Notes under the pieces: model-generated | Databases searched by the model: none | Seen by the model: only the letters and a program-made list of their open reading frames with translations | What the model was told of the DNA's origin: nothing | Program-made: the position numbers and the translations under genes | Assembly: GCF_000213785.1 (NCBI RefSeq) | Contig: NC_015557.1 | Span: 434,001-498,000, forward strand | Source of the DNA: Hydrogenobaculum sp. 3684 | GTDB lineage: Bacteria; Aquificota; Aquificia; Aquificales; Aquificaceae | DNA length: 64,000 nucleotides | Direction: 5' to 3' | Shown here: positions 1 to 9,357 of the stretch, in pieces | Numbering within the stretch: the stretch's first letter is position 1 | How the letters are laid out: every line of letters begins with the position of its first letter

Positions 1-2
1 TT

Positions 3-683
3 TTAGAAGAAAAAATAGGTTATAGATTTAGGGATAAAAATTTAGTAAAAAAAGCTTTTACACATATATCTTTTTCCAAAAGCTCAGAAAACTACGAAGT
101 ATTAGAATTTTTAGGGGACGCTCTCGTTAACTTTATGACAGTAAATATATTGGTGGAGGCTTTTCCAAATAAAAAGGAAGGTGAGCTATCTCAATTGAAA
201 TCTTTTTTAATAAGCGAAGAGTTTTTAGCTAGTCTCGCCAAATCTCTAAACTTTGAAAAGTATATACTTATAAGTAAGGGTGAAGAGCTAAAGGGTTCTA
301 ACAAAAACCCTTCTATTCTCTGCGATGTGTTTGAAGCTTTTTGGGCTGCCATATACATAGACAGTGGATACGATTGTAAGCTCACAAAAAGTTTGTTTGA
401 GCATCATTTTAAAAGCCAAATACTTGAGATAGTAAACTCAAATAGCTTAAAGCAGGACTACAAAACAGCTTTACAGGAGATAACTCAAAAAAAGTGGAAA
501 GAAAGACCTATATACAACGTCATAAGCGTAGAAGGTCCAGAGCATAGGAAAACCTTTACAGTTGAATGTCTATTTAAAGATCTAAGAACTACAGGAAAAG
601 GCAACAGTAAAAAGAACGCGGAACAAGAGGCAGCAAAAAATATGCTTCATATGATTCAAGATAATGAAAAGAAAAAAACTTGA
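3..683 (+). CDS. rnc: Ribonuclease III (5' end outside window)
   Basis: Double-stranded-RNA endonuclease that processes rRNA precursors and structured mRNAs in the cytoplasm. The reading frame is open from the window edge, so the N-terminus is missing. The RNase III signature [12 protein letters not shown] is read before the first internal ATG at 135, followed by the second acidic helix ([11 protein letters not shown]) and a C-terminal double-stranded RNA-binding domain ending in [16 protein letters not shown]. The catalytic acidic residues of both motifs are present. The 3' end overlaps the next gene by 20 nt, implying co-transcription. Confidence 0.95.
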   Translation, partial: LEEKIGYRFRDKNLVKKAFTHISFSKSSENYEVLEFLGDALVNFMTVNILVEAFPNKKEGELSQLKSFLISEEFLASLAKSLNFEKYILISKGEELKGSNKNPSILCDVFEAFWAAIYIDSGYDCKLTKSLFEHHFKSQILEIVNSNSLKQDYKTALQEITQKKWKERPIYNVISVEGPEHRKTFTVECLFKDLRTTGKGNSKKNAEQEAAKNMLHMIQDNEKKKT

Positions 684-1434
684 AGAAATTTTAAAAAAAA
701 TACCACCAAAAGCTTGGGATAAAATAATATCAAAAGAACCAGAGTATCTTTACTTTAAAGATCTTATGCCTTTTTATCATTTTGGGGCTTTTGCAATCAT
801 AATGGTTATGAGCGGTTTAAACGCTTATCAGCTAAAGGGAAAAGCTCAAGAAAAGTATTTTCCAATATTAAAAAATATCTTGTTGCTAAATGAAAACAAG
901 AAAGATTATGAAGCTCTTAGAAATACTTTTTTAAGCTTTTATGAAAAAGAAAGATCTTACAAAGGAAAGCTTAAAAGAGTGAACAACTTTTTTGATTCAA
1001 ACCTTGCAAAAACAATGTGGAAACAAGAAAATACCCATTATTTTAAAAGATATTTCAAAGATATATGGGAAGAGTTGGCTTTTACGATGGAGTCTAAAAA
1101 AGAGAGAAAAACCATAGCTTTTGCAATGAAGTGCTTAGGTGTAGGGCTTATTATGAAAGGTTGCAAAGATTTTGACTTTGACGGTATACCTATACCTGTG
1201 GATTCAAGGATAAAGCATTTTGCAACAAGAATAGGCTTAGAAAACGTTGATGATAATAAAATAATAACTTTTTTTGAAGAGATCTTGAAAAATGTACCCA
1301 ACATAAACATGATACATTTGGATTCTTTGATATGGCAAATAGCTAAACTTGATCACCAAGAACTAGACAAATATTTTGAAGAACTTGGATGTAAAATGCT
1401 ATCAAAAGAGCTTAAAAGTATTTTTAATGTTTAA
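664..1434 (+). CDS. AGOG-family N-glycosylase/DNA lyase (8-oxoguanine repair)
   Basis: Predicted bifunctional DNA glycosylase/AP lyase that removes oxidised guanine. The 256-residue all-helical protein matches the archaeal AGOG (DUF1886) pattern. It has a Lys in [10 protein letters not shown] (K149) and an Asp in [12 protein letters not shown] (D180), placed like the catalytic Lys/Asp pair of Pyrobaculum AGOG with nearly the same spacing, then HLDSLIW near the C-terminus. AGOG is mainly archaeal but occurs in thermophilic bacteria. It overlaps rnc by 20 nt and is translated from the same message. Family assignment is by motif memory; the oxidised-base substrate is inferred. Confidence 0.72.
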   Translation: MKRKKLEEILKKIPPKAWDKIISKEPEYLYFKDLMPFYHFGAFAIIMVMSGLNAYQLKGKAQEKYFPILKNILLLNENKKDYEALRNTFLSFYEKERSYKGKLKRVNNFFDSNLAKTMWKQENTHYFKRYFKDIWEELAFTMESKKERKTIAFAMKCLGVGLIMKGCKDFDFDGIPIPVDSRIKHFATRIGLENVDDNKIITFFEEILKNVPNINMIHLDSLIWQIAKLDHQELDKYFEELGCKMLSKELKSIFNV

Positions 1435-1462
1435 ACACATAGCTAAATTATATGAAAAGCTT

Positions 1463-1468
1463 TATAAT
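1463..1468 (+). promoter_or_regulatory. -10 box for the 90-residue protein/ychF unit
   Basis: A TATAAT hexamer stands 20 nt upstream of the AAGGAGGTG ribosome site of the gene at 1488. No clear -35 box is seen. It would give the small protein and ychF their own short-leadered transcript. Confidence 0.5.
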
Positions 1469-1487
1469 ATAAATAAGGAGGTGTAAT

Positions 1488-1760
1488 ATGGAAGAGAAAG
1501 TAGATGTAAAAAAAGCTATTGAGAGCTTAGAAGAGGAAATAGCAAGGATTAAAAAAGAGCTTGGTTTGGACAAAGAAAGCAAAAGCATAGTGGAGATACC
1601 ACTAGAAAAAGGTAAAGAAATAACCACCAAGCTTATGAATATGGCTCAAAGTATCATAAAGGTTGCTTCAGCAGCTGCAAACGGTGCTATAGAAGGAGCC
1701 AAAAAAGCTTTAGAAGAAGGGGAGAATAAGGAGCAAAACGAAGGAGAAAAAAAAGAGTAA
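1488..1760 (+). CDS. Small charged helical protein of unknown function
   Basis: Ninety residues, not recognised. The first third is a Glu/Lys-rich predicted coiled coil (VKKAIESLEEEIARIKKEL). The middle is an Ala-rich amphipathic helix (SIIKVASAAANGAIEGAKKAL) and the tail is very acidic/lysine-rich. It has no signal peptide or clear membrane segment. A strong AAGGAGGTG Shine-Dalgarno lies 7 nt before the ATG, and a TATAAT box precedes it. The stop codon abuts the ychF start, so the two are translationally coupled. The gene is real by codon pattern and ribosome site; function cannot be stated. Confidence 0.75.
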   Translation: MEEKVDVKKAIESLEEEIARIKKELGLDKESKSIVEIPLEKGKEITTKLMNMAQSIIKVASAAANGAIEGAKKALEEGENKEQNEGEKKE

Positions 1761-2867
1761 ATGCCCCTTAGTTGCGGTATAGTTGGTTTACCAAACGTAG
1801 GAAAGTCTACGTTATTTAATGCTCTTATAAAGGTGGCCAAAGCTCAGGCTGCCAATTATCCATTTTGTACAATAGAGCCAAACATAGGCACAGTAGAAGT
1901 CCCAGACGAAAGACTTTACGAAATAGCAAGACTAGAAAACTCTGCCAAAACAGTACCGACATTTATAGAGTTTGTGGATATAGCTGGTTTGGTAAGGGGT
2001 GCAAGCAAAGGTGAAGGCCTTGGAAATCAATTCTTATCACACATAAGAAACGTAGATGCCATAGTACAAGTGGTAAGATGTTTTGAAGACGACAATATTA
2101 CACACGTTGAAGGCTCTGTAAATCCCATAAGGGATATAGAAATTATAGATTTGGAGCTTATAGCAAAAGATTTAGAATCTGTACAAAAAGCTATTCAAAA
2201 AATAGAAAAAATTGCAAAAGGTGGGAACGCTGAAGCAAAACAAGAGTTAGAATACTTAAAAAATTTTGAAGATATTTTAAACTCAATGATACCCTTAAGA
2301 AGAGCTGATCTTACAGAAGAAGAGAAAGAATATGCAAAAAATAAGCTATTTCTTCTTAGTATTAAACCTACAATGTTTGTAGCAAATTTATCTGAAGAAG
2401 AAATTCAAGAACCTACTTCCAACCAACATTACAAAAATCTATTGGAATATGCAGAAAAAGAAAACGCTCCAGTAATTCCAGTGTGTGCAAAGCTAGAGTC
2501 AGAAATGATTGATATGTCAAAAGAAGAAGTTCAAGAAATGTTAAACCTTTATGGTTTAAAGGAAACTGGCTTATCTTCTATTATTAAAAGCGGATATAAA
2601 CTTTTGGGACTTATAACGTTTTTTACCGCCGGCCCAAAAGAGTCTAGGGCTTGGGCTATTGCAAAAGATACCAAAGCTCAAAAGGCTGCTGGCAAAATAC
2701 ATTCTGATATAGAAAGAGGCTTTATAGCTGCAGAAGTAATAAACTACGATGACTATATAAAAGTTAAGTCCATGACAAAGGCAAAAGAGCAAGGGCTTAT
2801 AAGGTTGGAGGGAAAAGACTACATTGTAAAAGATGGTGATATAATATACTTTAGATTCAACGTATAA
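1761..2867 (+). CDS. ychF: Ribosome-binding ATPase YchF
   Basis: Obg-related P-loop NTPase that prefers ATP and binds ribosomes, with roles in translation and stress. The 368-residue length is normal. G1 is GLPNVGKSTLFNAL at residues 7-20 and G3 lies in FVDIAGLVRGASKGEGLGNQF. The usual G4 NKxD is replaced, as is typical of YchF. The C-terminal TGS domain contains FFTAGPKESRAWAIAKDTKAQ and RGFIAAEVI. The ATG directly follows the stop of the small upstream gene with no Shine-Dalgarno of its own beyond the coupled context. Confidence 0.96.
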   Translation: MPLSCGIVGLPNVGKSTLFNALIKVAKAQAANYPFCTIEPNIGTVEVPDERLYEIARLENSAKTVPTFIEFVDIAGLVRGASKGEGLGNQFLSHIRNVDAIVQVVRCFEDDNITHVEGSVNPIRDIEIIDLELIAKDLESVQKAIQKIEKIAKGGNAEAKQELEYLKNFEDILNSMIPLRRADLTEEEKEYAKNKLFLLSIKPTMFVANLSEEEIQEPTSNQHYKNLLEYAEKENAPVIPVCAKLESEMIDMSKEEVQEMLNLYGLKETGLSSIIKSGYKLLGLITFFTAGPKESRAWAIAKDTKAQKAAGKIHSDIERGFIAAEVINYDDYIKVKSMTKAKEQGLIRLEGKDYIVKDGDIIYFRFNV

Positions 2868-2879
2868 AGAGGTTCTAGT

Positions 2880-4793
2880 ATGAAAATAGTATTTAACAAT
2901 CAAGAATACGATTTACAAGAAGGTATAGTTGGTATTGAGCTTTTAAAAGCTTTAAACTTAGATTCAAAAGATATTATAGGAATATCTATAGACGGTATTA
3001 TCTACGATCTTCAAACACCAATATACCACGGTGGAACGTTAAAACCTATAACGAAACAAGACAAAGAAAGCTTAGACATACTAAGGCATTCTTTAGCACA
3101 TATTATGGCACAAGCCCTAAAAGAAATATACGGAGATGAAAAAGTACATCTTGGGATAGGACCAACCACCGAGGATGGTTTTTTCTACGATGTAGAAGTA
3201 GAAGGGCATCACATAGGCGAAGAAGATTTAAAGATCATAGAAGATAAAATGAGAGAGATAATAAAAAGAAGCTTAGATATTAAAAGAAAAGAACTTTCAA
3301 GGGAAGAGGCTCTGAAGTTTTTTGAAAACAAAAAAGAAGTTTATAAGTTAGACATAATAAATTCTTTGCCAAACGATGCACGAATAAGTGTATACGAACA
3401 AGGAGAATTTGTAGATTTATGTAGAGGGCCGCATATTCCAAACACAGCATTGGCTGGGGCTTTTAAACTCAGTTCTATAGCTGGTGCTTATTGGAGAGGG
3501 GATGCATCAAAACCAATGCTACAAAGAATATACGGCATAGCCTTTTGGACGGAAAAAGAACTTGAAGAAAGGCTAAAACTTTACGAAGAAGCCAAAAAAA
3601 GAGACCATAGAAGATTAGGGAAGGAGCTTGAGCTTTTTACAATAGATGAACAAGTGGGTCCAGGGCTTATAATTTGGCTTCCAAAAGGTGCCATACTACG
3701 ACAGGTGGTAGAGGACTATCTTAAAGAAAAGCATAGAGCTTTAAATTATCAGTTTGTATATACACCTCACGTAGGAAAATCAACACTTTGGGAAACAAGT
3801 GGACATCTTAGCTATTACAAAGAAAACATGTTTCCAGAAATGAAGATTGAAGAAGAATCTTATTATGTAAAACCTATGAATTGTCCTTTTCATATGGCTA
3901 TATACAAATCAAAGATAAGAAGTCACAAGGAGCTTCCTATTAAAATAGCTGAGCTTGGTACTGTCTATAGATACGAAATGTCAGGAGTTTTACATGGACT
4001 GATGAGAGTAAGAGGTTTTACCCAAGATGATGCACATATTTTTTGCAAAGAAGAAGATGTAAAAAGTGTGATAAAAGAAACGCTTGAACTAGCTTTTGAT
4101 GTGTTGAAAGATTTTGGCTTTTCAGACTATCAAATATTTATATCCACAAAACCAAAAGATGCCATAGGCACGGAAGAAAACTGGAGAATATCGGAAGAGG
4201 CTTTAAAAGAAGCTTTAGAAGCCCTTGATAAAAATTACGAAATAGACGAAGGCGGTGGTGCTTTTTACGGTCCTAAGATAGATATAAAAATAAAAGATGC
4301 TATAGGTAGATTCTGGCAGTGCTCTACCATACAGTTTGATTTTAATCTTCCGGAGCGTTTTGATCTTACCTACGTAGGAGAAGACAACAAAAAACATAGA
4401 CCATACATAATACATAGAGCCTTGCTTGGTTCTATAGAAAGATTTACAGGTGTTTTGATAGAACATTATGCAGGCCACTTACCAATTTGGCTTTCTCCTA
4501 TACAAGCTGCTATAATACCTATAGCCGATAGACATTTAGATTATGCCAAAGAAGTTTTTGAGCTTTTAAAAGCCCGAAACATTAGAGCCTATATAGACGA
4601 TAGACCAGAAAGAATGAATGCAAAGATAAGGGACAACGAACTTCAAAAGATACCGATACTTTTAGTGGTTGGGGATAAAGAGGTGCAAGAAAAGTCACTT
4701 TCTGTTAGAAGTAAAAATGAAGAATTCCAAGGTGTTATGAATGTTTATGATTTTATAGAAAAGCTAAAAACTGCTATTCAAAATAAAAGATGA
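2880..4793 (+). CDS. thrS: Threonine--tRNA ligase
   Basis: Charges tRNA-Thr and edits mischarged Ser. The 637-residue full-length protein has an N-terminal TGS domain (1-60) and the editing/SAD domain with zinc-type motif LRHSLAHIMAQAL. The class II catalytic core includes RYEMSGVLHGLMRVRGFTQDDAHIF (motif 2), PMNCPFHM with the zinc Cys, and HRALLGSIERF (motif 3). The C-terminal anticodon-binding domain contains ADRHLDYAKEV. A GAGGT site precedes the ATG. The last codons overlap bioD by 4 nt, so the two genes are co-transcribed. Confidence 0.97.
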   Translation: MKIVFNNQEYDLQEGIVGIELLKALNLDSKDIIGISIDGIIYDLQTPIYHGGTLKPITKQDKESLDILRHSLAHIMAQALKEIYGDEKVHLGIGPTTEDGFFYDVEVEGHHIGEEDLKIIEDKMREIIKRSLDIKRKELSREEALKFFENKKEVYKLDIINSLPNDARISVYEQGEFVDLCRGPHIPNTALAGAFKLSSIAGAYWRGDASKPMLQRIYGIAFWTEKELEERLKLYEEAKKRDHRRLGKELELFTIDEQVGPGLIIWLPKGAILRQVVEDYLKEKHRALNYQFVYTPHVGKSTLWETSGHLSYYKENMFPEMKIEEESYYVKPMNCPFHMAIYKSKIRSHKELPIKIAELGTVYRYEMSGVLHGLMRVRGFTQDDAHIFCKEEDVKSVIKETLELAFDVLKDFGFSDYQIFISTKPKDAIGTEENWRISEEALKEALEALDKNYEIDEGGGAFYGPKIDIKIKDAIGRFWQCSTIQFDFNLPERFDLTYVGEDNKKHRPYIIHRALLGSIERFTGVLIEHYAGHLPIWLSPIQAAIIPIADRHLDYAKEVFELLKARNIRAYIDDRPERMNAKIRDNELQKIPILLVVGDKEVQEKSLSVRSKNEEFQGVMNVYDFIEKLKTAIQNKR

Positions 4794-5455
4794 TATTGTT
4801 TATAAGCGCCACAGATACAGGCGTTGGTAAGACTTATATTAGCTCTATTTTGGTGGAATATTTAAAAAATAAAGGTGTAAACGTTGATTATATAAAGCCT
4901 ATAGAAACTGGTGTTGATGAAAAACCAGAAGATGCTTACAAAATAAGTAGTATTTTAGGTAAACCATGGCAAGAAAGCGTAATATATACCTTCAAAAAAC
5001 CAATGTCGCCCTATGCTTGCTCTTTAGATGAAAAAGTAGATATAAATGTTGATAAAATCGTTGAAACAATAAAAGAAAGAGAACAAAAAGCTAGTGTGCT
5101 TATAGTGGAAGGAGCAGGTGGTATTGCTGTGCCTATAAAGGTAAAACCTTTGATAGATTATGCATATCTAATCAAATCTTTAAATGCGTTACCTCTTATT
5201 GTAGCAAGAGCTTATCTTGGGACGCTTAACCATAGCTTTTTAACTTATTTTTATCTTAAAAGCCACGATATAAAACCTCTTGGCTTTATTTTAAATGGTT
5301 TTGATTATGAAGAACCCTCGCAATATTCAAATGCTGATATACTTCAAGATATGATAGAAGAGCATATTAACATATGGAAACTAGATAAAAACCCAGACAA
5401 AAATCAGAGAATTAACCTTGCAGAAAATATCTGGAAAAGTATTGCTAATTTTTAA
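4790..5455 (+). CDS. bioD: Dethiobiotin synthase
   Basis: Closes the ureido ring of dethiobiotin from 7,8-diaminopelargonate, CO2 and ATP, the penultimate step of biotin synthesis. The P-loop ISATDTGVGKTY is at the extreme N-terminus, the substrate-contact region is YIKPIETG, and VEGAGGIAVP carries the conserved Glu-Gly-Ala-Gly-Gly. The length of 221 residues is normal. It starts inside the end of thrS (ATGA overlap). The other biotin gene in the window, bioF, is 20 kb away, so the pathway is not an operon here. Confidence 0.93.
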   Translation: MILFISATDTGVGKTYISSILVEYLKNKGVNVDYIKPIETGVDEKPEDAYKISSILGKPWQESVIYTFKKPMSPYACSLDEKVDINVDKIVETIKEREQKASVLIVEGAGGIAVPIKVKPLIDYAYLIKSLNALPLIVARAYLGTLNHSFLTYFYLKSHDIKPLGFILNGFDYEEPSQYSNADILQDMIEEHINIWKLDKNPDKNQRINLAENIWKSIANF

Positions 5456-5502
5456 TTTTATTTTAAATTTATATTTATCACTTCGTTTTGGAGGTAAGTG
5501 CT

Positions 5503-7413
5503 TTGCAAACAGCTAAGAATATCCTTATTTGGTTTCTAATTATAGGTTTTATGATAGTGGCTTTTAATCTGTTTGAGGAAAAAGGTTCATCCTCACCAAG
5601 TGCAACTCCTATGTCTTTAACAACGTTGGTAAACATGGTAAAACAAAGCAAGATAGGTGAGGCTGATATCAAAGGCGATAAGATAATAGCTTATACCAAA
5701 GACGGCCAGAAAGTAGAAACCTATATTCCAAAAGGTTATACATCTATTATAGATGAAATGATAAAAGATGGAGTAAAGGTAAAAGCTTCCCCATCTGGCG
5801 GAGAAGATATATCCTCCAGTGGAAACTGGCTTGTATCAATGCTAATATCTTGGTTTCCAGTGCTTTTGTTTGCTGGTATTTGGATTTTAATGATGAGACA
5901 AATGGGAAATGGTGGACCCACAAGAGCTTTCTCTTTTGGAAAATCAAAGGCAAAAGTTTATATAGAAGAAAAACCAAACGTAAAGTTAGACAATGTAGCT
6001 GGTATGGATGAAGTTAAAGAAGAGGTGGCTGAAGTTATAGAATACTTAAAAGACCCAGCAAGATTTAGAAAATTAGGTGGTAGACCTCCAAAAGGCATAC
6101 TATTTTATGGAGAACCAGGTGTTGGAAAGACCCTTTTGGCTAAGGCTCTTGCGGGAGAAGCACATGTACCTTTCATATCGGTATCTGGATCAGATTTTGT
6201 TGAGATGTTTGTAGGTGTAGGTGCAGCTAGAATGAGAGATACGTTCGAAACAGCTCGTAAAAATGCTCCTTGTATAGTATTTATAGATGAGATTGATGCG
6301 GTAGGAAGAACCAGAGGGGCTATCAACCTAGGTGGTAACGATGAAAGAGAGCAAACGTTAAACCAGCTTCTAGTCGAGATGGATGGCTTTGACACTTCTG
6401 AAGGCATACTCATAATAGCAGCTACAAATAGACCGGATATTTTAGACCCAGCCCTTTTAAGACCTGGAAGGTTTGATAGGCAAATATTTATTCCAAAGCC
6501 AGACGTAAAAGGAAGATACGAGATATTAAAAGTCCATGCTAAAAATAAACCACTTGCAAAGGATGTAGATTTGGAACTTATAGCAAGAGCAACACCAGGG
6601 TTTACTGGAGCTGACCTTGAGAACATATTAAACGAAGCGGCACTTTTGGCGGCTAGAAAAAGAAAAGATCTTATACATATGGAGGATTTGGAAGAGGCTA
6701 TAGATAGAGTTATGATGGGATTGGAAAGAAGAGGTATGGCCATATCACCAAAAGAGAAAGAAAAAATAGCCGTTCATGAAGCAGGGCACGCTTTAATGGG
6801 ACTTATGATGCCAAACGCTGATCCTCTTCACAAAGTTTCAATTATACCAAGAGGTATGGCTTTAGGAGTGACTACACAGCTTCCACTAGACGATAAGCAT
6901 ATTTACGACAAAGCAGATCTTCTTTCAAGAATACATATACTTATGGGTGGAAGATGTGCAGAGGAAGTGTTTTATGGTAAGGATGGTATAACTACAGGAG
7001 CAGAAAACGATCTTCAAAGAGCTACCGATTTAGCTTACCGTATAGTAGCTACTTGGGGAATGAGCGAAAATGTAGGACCAATATCTGTAAGAAGGAATAT
7101 CAACCCTTTCCTTGGTGGTTCTACAGTCATGGAAGGTAGCCCAGATCTTCTAAAAGAGATAGACAAAGAAGTACAAAAACTCCTCGCATCTGCTTATGAA
7201 GAAACAAAAAGAGTTATAGCCGAGAACAAGGAAGCCTTAAGCAGTGTGGTCAAAAGACTAATAGAAAAAGAGACCATAGACTGTAAAGAGTTTGTAGAGA
7301 TACTTAGCTTACACGGCGTTGAGATAAAAAATGCTTGTAAACAAGAGGAATCTTTAGAGAAAAAAGAAAATAACGTAGAGCCTAAAGTTGATAAAGATGT
7401 GGTTAACATATGA
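5503..7413 (+). CDS. ftsH: ATP-dependent zinc metalloprotease FtsH
   Basis: Membrane-anchored AAA+ protease that degrades misfolded membrane proteins and short-lived regulators. It has an N-terminal membrane helix, a short periplasmic domain, and a second membrane helix near [21 protein letters not shown]. The AAA module has Walker A GEPGVGKT, Walker B IVFIDEID and the [17 protein letters not shown]. The M41 zinc protease motif is [11 protein letters not shown] choose the TTG at 5503 because GGAGG at 5490-5494 sits 8 nt before it; an in-frame TTG at 5488 would place that site inside the gene. It stands alone. Confidence 0.96.
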   Translation: MQTAKNILIWFLIIGFMIVAFNLFEEKGSSSPSATPMSLTTLVNMVKQSKIGEADIKGDKIIAYTKDGQKVETYIPKGYTSIIDEMIKDGVKVKASPSGGEDISSSGNWLVSMLISWFPVLLFAGIWILMMRQMGNGGPTRAFSFGKSKAKVYIEEKPNVKLDNVAGMDEVKEEVAEVIEYLKDPARFRKLGGRPPKGILFYGEPGVGKTLLAKALAGEAHVPFISVSGSDFVEMFVGVGAARMRDTFETARKNAPCIVFIDEIDAVGRTRGAINLGGNDEREQTLNQLLVEMDGFDTSEGILIIAATNRPDILDPALLRPGRFDRQIFIPKPDVKGRYEILKVHAKNKPLAKDVDLELIARATPGFTGADLENILNEAALLAARKRKDLIHMEDLEEAIDRVMMGLERRGMAISPKEKEKIAVHEAGHALMGLMMPNADPLHKVSIIPRGMALGVTTQLPLDDKHIYDKADLLSRIHILMGGRCAEEVFYGKDGITTGAENDLQRATDLAYRIVATWGMSENVGPISVRRNINPFLGGSTVMEGSPDLLKEIDKEVQKLLASAYEETKRVIAENKEALSSVVKRLIEKETIDCKEFVEILSLHGVEIKNACKQEESLEKKENNVEPKVDKDVVNI

Positions 7414-7424
7414 GGAAACCACTG

Positions 7425-7453
7425 TTGACAATAAATTTCTCATATTGTAAAAT
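7425..7453 (+). promoter_or_regulatory. Sigma-70 type promoter of leuC
   Basis: Consensus -35 TTGACA (7425-7430), a 17-bp spacer, then TAAAAT (7448-7453). It lies between ftsH and leuC and would give a leader of about 20 nt carrying the GAGGTG ribosome site. Confidence 0.8.
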
Positions 7454-7481
7454 AGTTAGCTAGATTTTAAGAGGTGATTAT

Positions 7482-8756
7482 ATGGGACATACTATTACTG
7501 AAAAAATAATTGCAGATCATGCTGGGAAAAAGGAAGTGTTTCCTGGAGAGCTTGTTACTGCCAAAATAGATTTGGCAATGGCCAACGATGTCACTGCTCC
7601 TTTGTCCATAAAAACTTTAGAAAAATACGGCATAGAAAAAGTATTTGACAAGGACAAAATTGCACTTGTCCTATCTCATTTTGTTCCAGCAAAAGATATA
7701 AAATCTGCAGAACAAGCCAAAATAGTGAGAGATTTTGCTAAAAAACACAATATAAAATGGTTTTTTGGGGAAGGTGAAGGTATAGAGCATACATTGTTGC
7801 CAGAAAACGGAATAGTCGTGCCAGGTGATTTGGTAGTAGGAGCTGACTCTCATACTTGCACCTACGGAGGTATTGGAGCTTTTTCTACAGGTGTAGGAAG
7901 TACAGACTTAGCTTATGCTATAGCCACTGGCGAGATATGGTTAAAAGTGCCAGAATCGATGAAATTTATATTCTACGGAAAGCTTAATAAGTGGGTTAGT
8001 GGTAAAGATTTGATACTTTATACGATAGGTCAAATAGGTGTTGACGGTGCGCTTTACAGAGCTATGGAGTTTGACGGAGAAGCCATAAGAAGCTTGGACA
8101 TATCCCAGAGACTAACCATAGCAAATATGGCGATAGAAGCTGGTGGAAAAAGCGGTATCATATCTCCAGATGAAAAAACCATAGAATATGTAGAAAAAAG
8201 AGCAAAGAAACCCTACAAGATATATCAAAGCGATAAAGATGCACACTATGTAGAAGTATACGAGTGGGATGCTTCTTCTATCGAACCTATGGTGGCATGG
8301 CCTTATTTACCATCAAATGTACATCCAGTATCTGAATCTACTCATATAACTATAGATCAGGCTTTTATAGGTTCTTGTACAAATGGTCGTATTGAGGATT
8401 TGAGAATAGCGGCAAGCATATTAAAGGGTAAAAAAGTTCATCCTTACACGAGATGCATTGTCATACCAGCTTCAAAAAATGTATACTTGCAAGCTCTTCA
8501 TGAAGGTTTGATAGATATATTTATAGAAGCTGGGTGTGCCGTTAGCACATCAACATGTGGTCCTTGTTTAGGTGGGCATATGGGAATACTCGCTAAAGGA
8601 GAAAGATGTATATCTACTTCCAATAGAAACTTTCCTGGTCGTATGGGTCATCCACAAAGTGAAGCTTATTTGGCAAGCCCAGCCGTAGTTGCTGCGAGTG
8701 CTGTTTTGGGTAGAATTGCTCATCCTGAAGAAGTAGCTTCTGAAGTATTAGTATAA
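7482..8756 (+). CDS. leuC: 3-isopropylmalate dehydratase large subunit (LeuC/aconitase family)
   Basis: Iron-sulfur hydro-lyase subunit that isomerises 2- to 3-isopropylmalate in leucine synthesis. The 424-residue size and sequence fit the short archaeal/thermophile LeuC type. Substrate and cluster motifs are visible: GADSHTCTYGGIGAFSTG, the first cluster Cys in FIGSCTNGR, and the Cys pair in STCGPCLGGHMG. The small subunit LeuD is not adjacent, as is common when the genes are dispersed. Homoaconitase or methylmalate-type specificity cannot be excluded by sequence reading alone. Promoter at 7425-7453, ribosome site GAGGTG. Confidence 0.88.
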   Translation: MGHTITEKIIADHAGKKEVFPGELVTAKIDLAMANDVTAPLSIKTLEKYGIEKVFDKDKIALVLSHFVPAKDIKSAEQAKIVRDFAKKHNIKWFFGEGEGIEHTLLPENGIVVPGDLVVGADSHTCTYGGIGAFSTGVGSTDLAYAIATGEIWLKVPESMKFIFYGKLNKWVSGKDLILYTIGQIGVDGALYRAMEFDGEAIRSLDISQRLTIANMAIEAGGKSGIISPDEKTIEYVEKRAKKPYKIYQSDKDAHYVEVYEWDASSIEPMVAWPYLPSNVHPVSESTHITIDQAFIGSCTNGRIEDLRIAASILKGKKVHPYTRCIVIPASKNVYLQALHEGLIDIFIEAGCAVSTSTCGPCLGGHMGILAKGERCISTSNRNFPGRMGHPQSEAYLASPAVVAASAVLGRIAHPEEVASEVLV

Positions 8757-8767
8757 AGGAGGTAAAT

Positions 8768-8989
8768 ATGGATTTTCTTAAAAGCCTAACAATTAATCAA
8801 GGCCTAAGATTGTTATCTGGTAGTATGCTTCTTTTTATTTTCCTATTTGGTATATTGGGTTCTGATGTAGGTTTCCTTTGGAAACTTCTCATACTGTTTA
8901 TGGCTATAAATCAAATACAATCTGCTTTTACAAATTGGTGCCCAGCCATTACAATGCTTAAGAATCTAGGGTTAAAAGAGGATTGTTAG
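8768..8989 (+). CDS. DUF2892-type small inner-membrane protein
   Basis: A 73-residue protein with two hydrophobic helices (LLSGSMLLFIFLFGILG and FLWKLLILFMAINQIQSAF) and the C-terminal NWCPAITMLKNLGL. This is the arrangement of the YgaP-type transmembrane domain (DUF2892), which often accompanies rhodanese or sulfur-handling proteins; no rhodanese is fused or adjacent here. The Cys in NWCP is the typical conserved one. It is preceded by AAAGGAGG and sits 11 nt after leuC. Its stop overlaps the start of acpS, so leuC, this gene and acpS probably form one transcript. Confidence 0.8.
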   Translation: MDFLKSLTINQGLRLLSGSMLLFIFLFGILGSDVGFLWKLLILFMAINQIQSAFTNWCPAITMLKNLGLKEDC

Positions 8990-9357
8990 GTATAGACATT
9001 GTAAAAAACATAAGGATAGCTAAAGCCCTAGAAAGGTTTGGTTATCATTTTTTAAATAGGGTATATACAGAGTACGAAATAAATTTATGCAAAATGAATA
9101 TTGAATGTCTAGCTGGTAGATTTGCTGCTAAAGAAGCTTCTATAAAAGCTTTCTCATTTTTATCCGTTAGACGTTTTAGCTTTAAAGATTTTGAAATAGT
9201 AAAGTCTAAAAACGGGATACCGGAGTTAAGGATTAAAGATACTCATACAAATGATTTCCTAAAGGCTCAAAAATTAAAACCTTTTATATCCATATCTCAT
9301 GAGAAGGAGTTTTCTGTGGCCGTTTGTTATATCACAAGAGAGGAGAGAATATGCTAA
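8983..9357 (+). CDS. acpS: Holo-[acyl-carrier-protein] synthase
   Basis: Transfers the 4'-phosphopantetheine arm of CoA to apo-ACP, activating fatty-acid synthesis. The metal-binding start GIDIV and the second signature LAGRFAAKEASIKAF (residues 44-58) are both present. The 124-residue length is normal for AcpS. Translation starts at TTG 8983, overlapping the stop of the upstream membrane-protein gene; the conserved GIDIV motif immediately after it fixes the start. The 3' end overlaps lysA by 7 nt. Confidence 0.92.
   Translation: MLGIDIVKNIRIAKALERFGYHFLNRVYTEYEINLCKMNIECLAGRFAAKEASIKAFSFLSVRRFSFKDFEIVKSKNGIPELRIKDTHTNDFLKAQKLKPFISISHEKEFSVAVCYITREERIC

Noticed and set aside
6105-6743. Long antisense open frame (about 210 codons) opposite ftsH
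   Set aside because: It lies wholly inside the conserved AAA domain of ftsH on the other strand, has low-complexity Ser/Ile-rich sequence and no ribosome site; it is a coding shadow.
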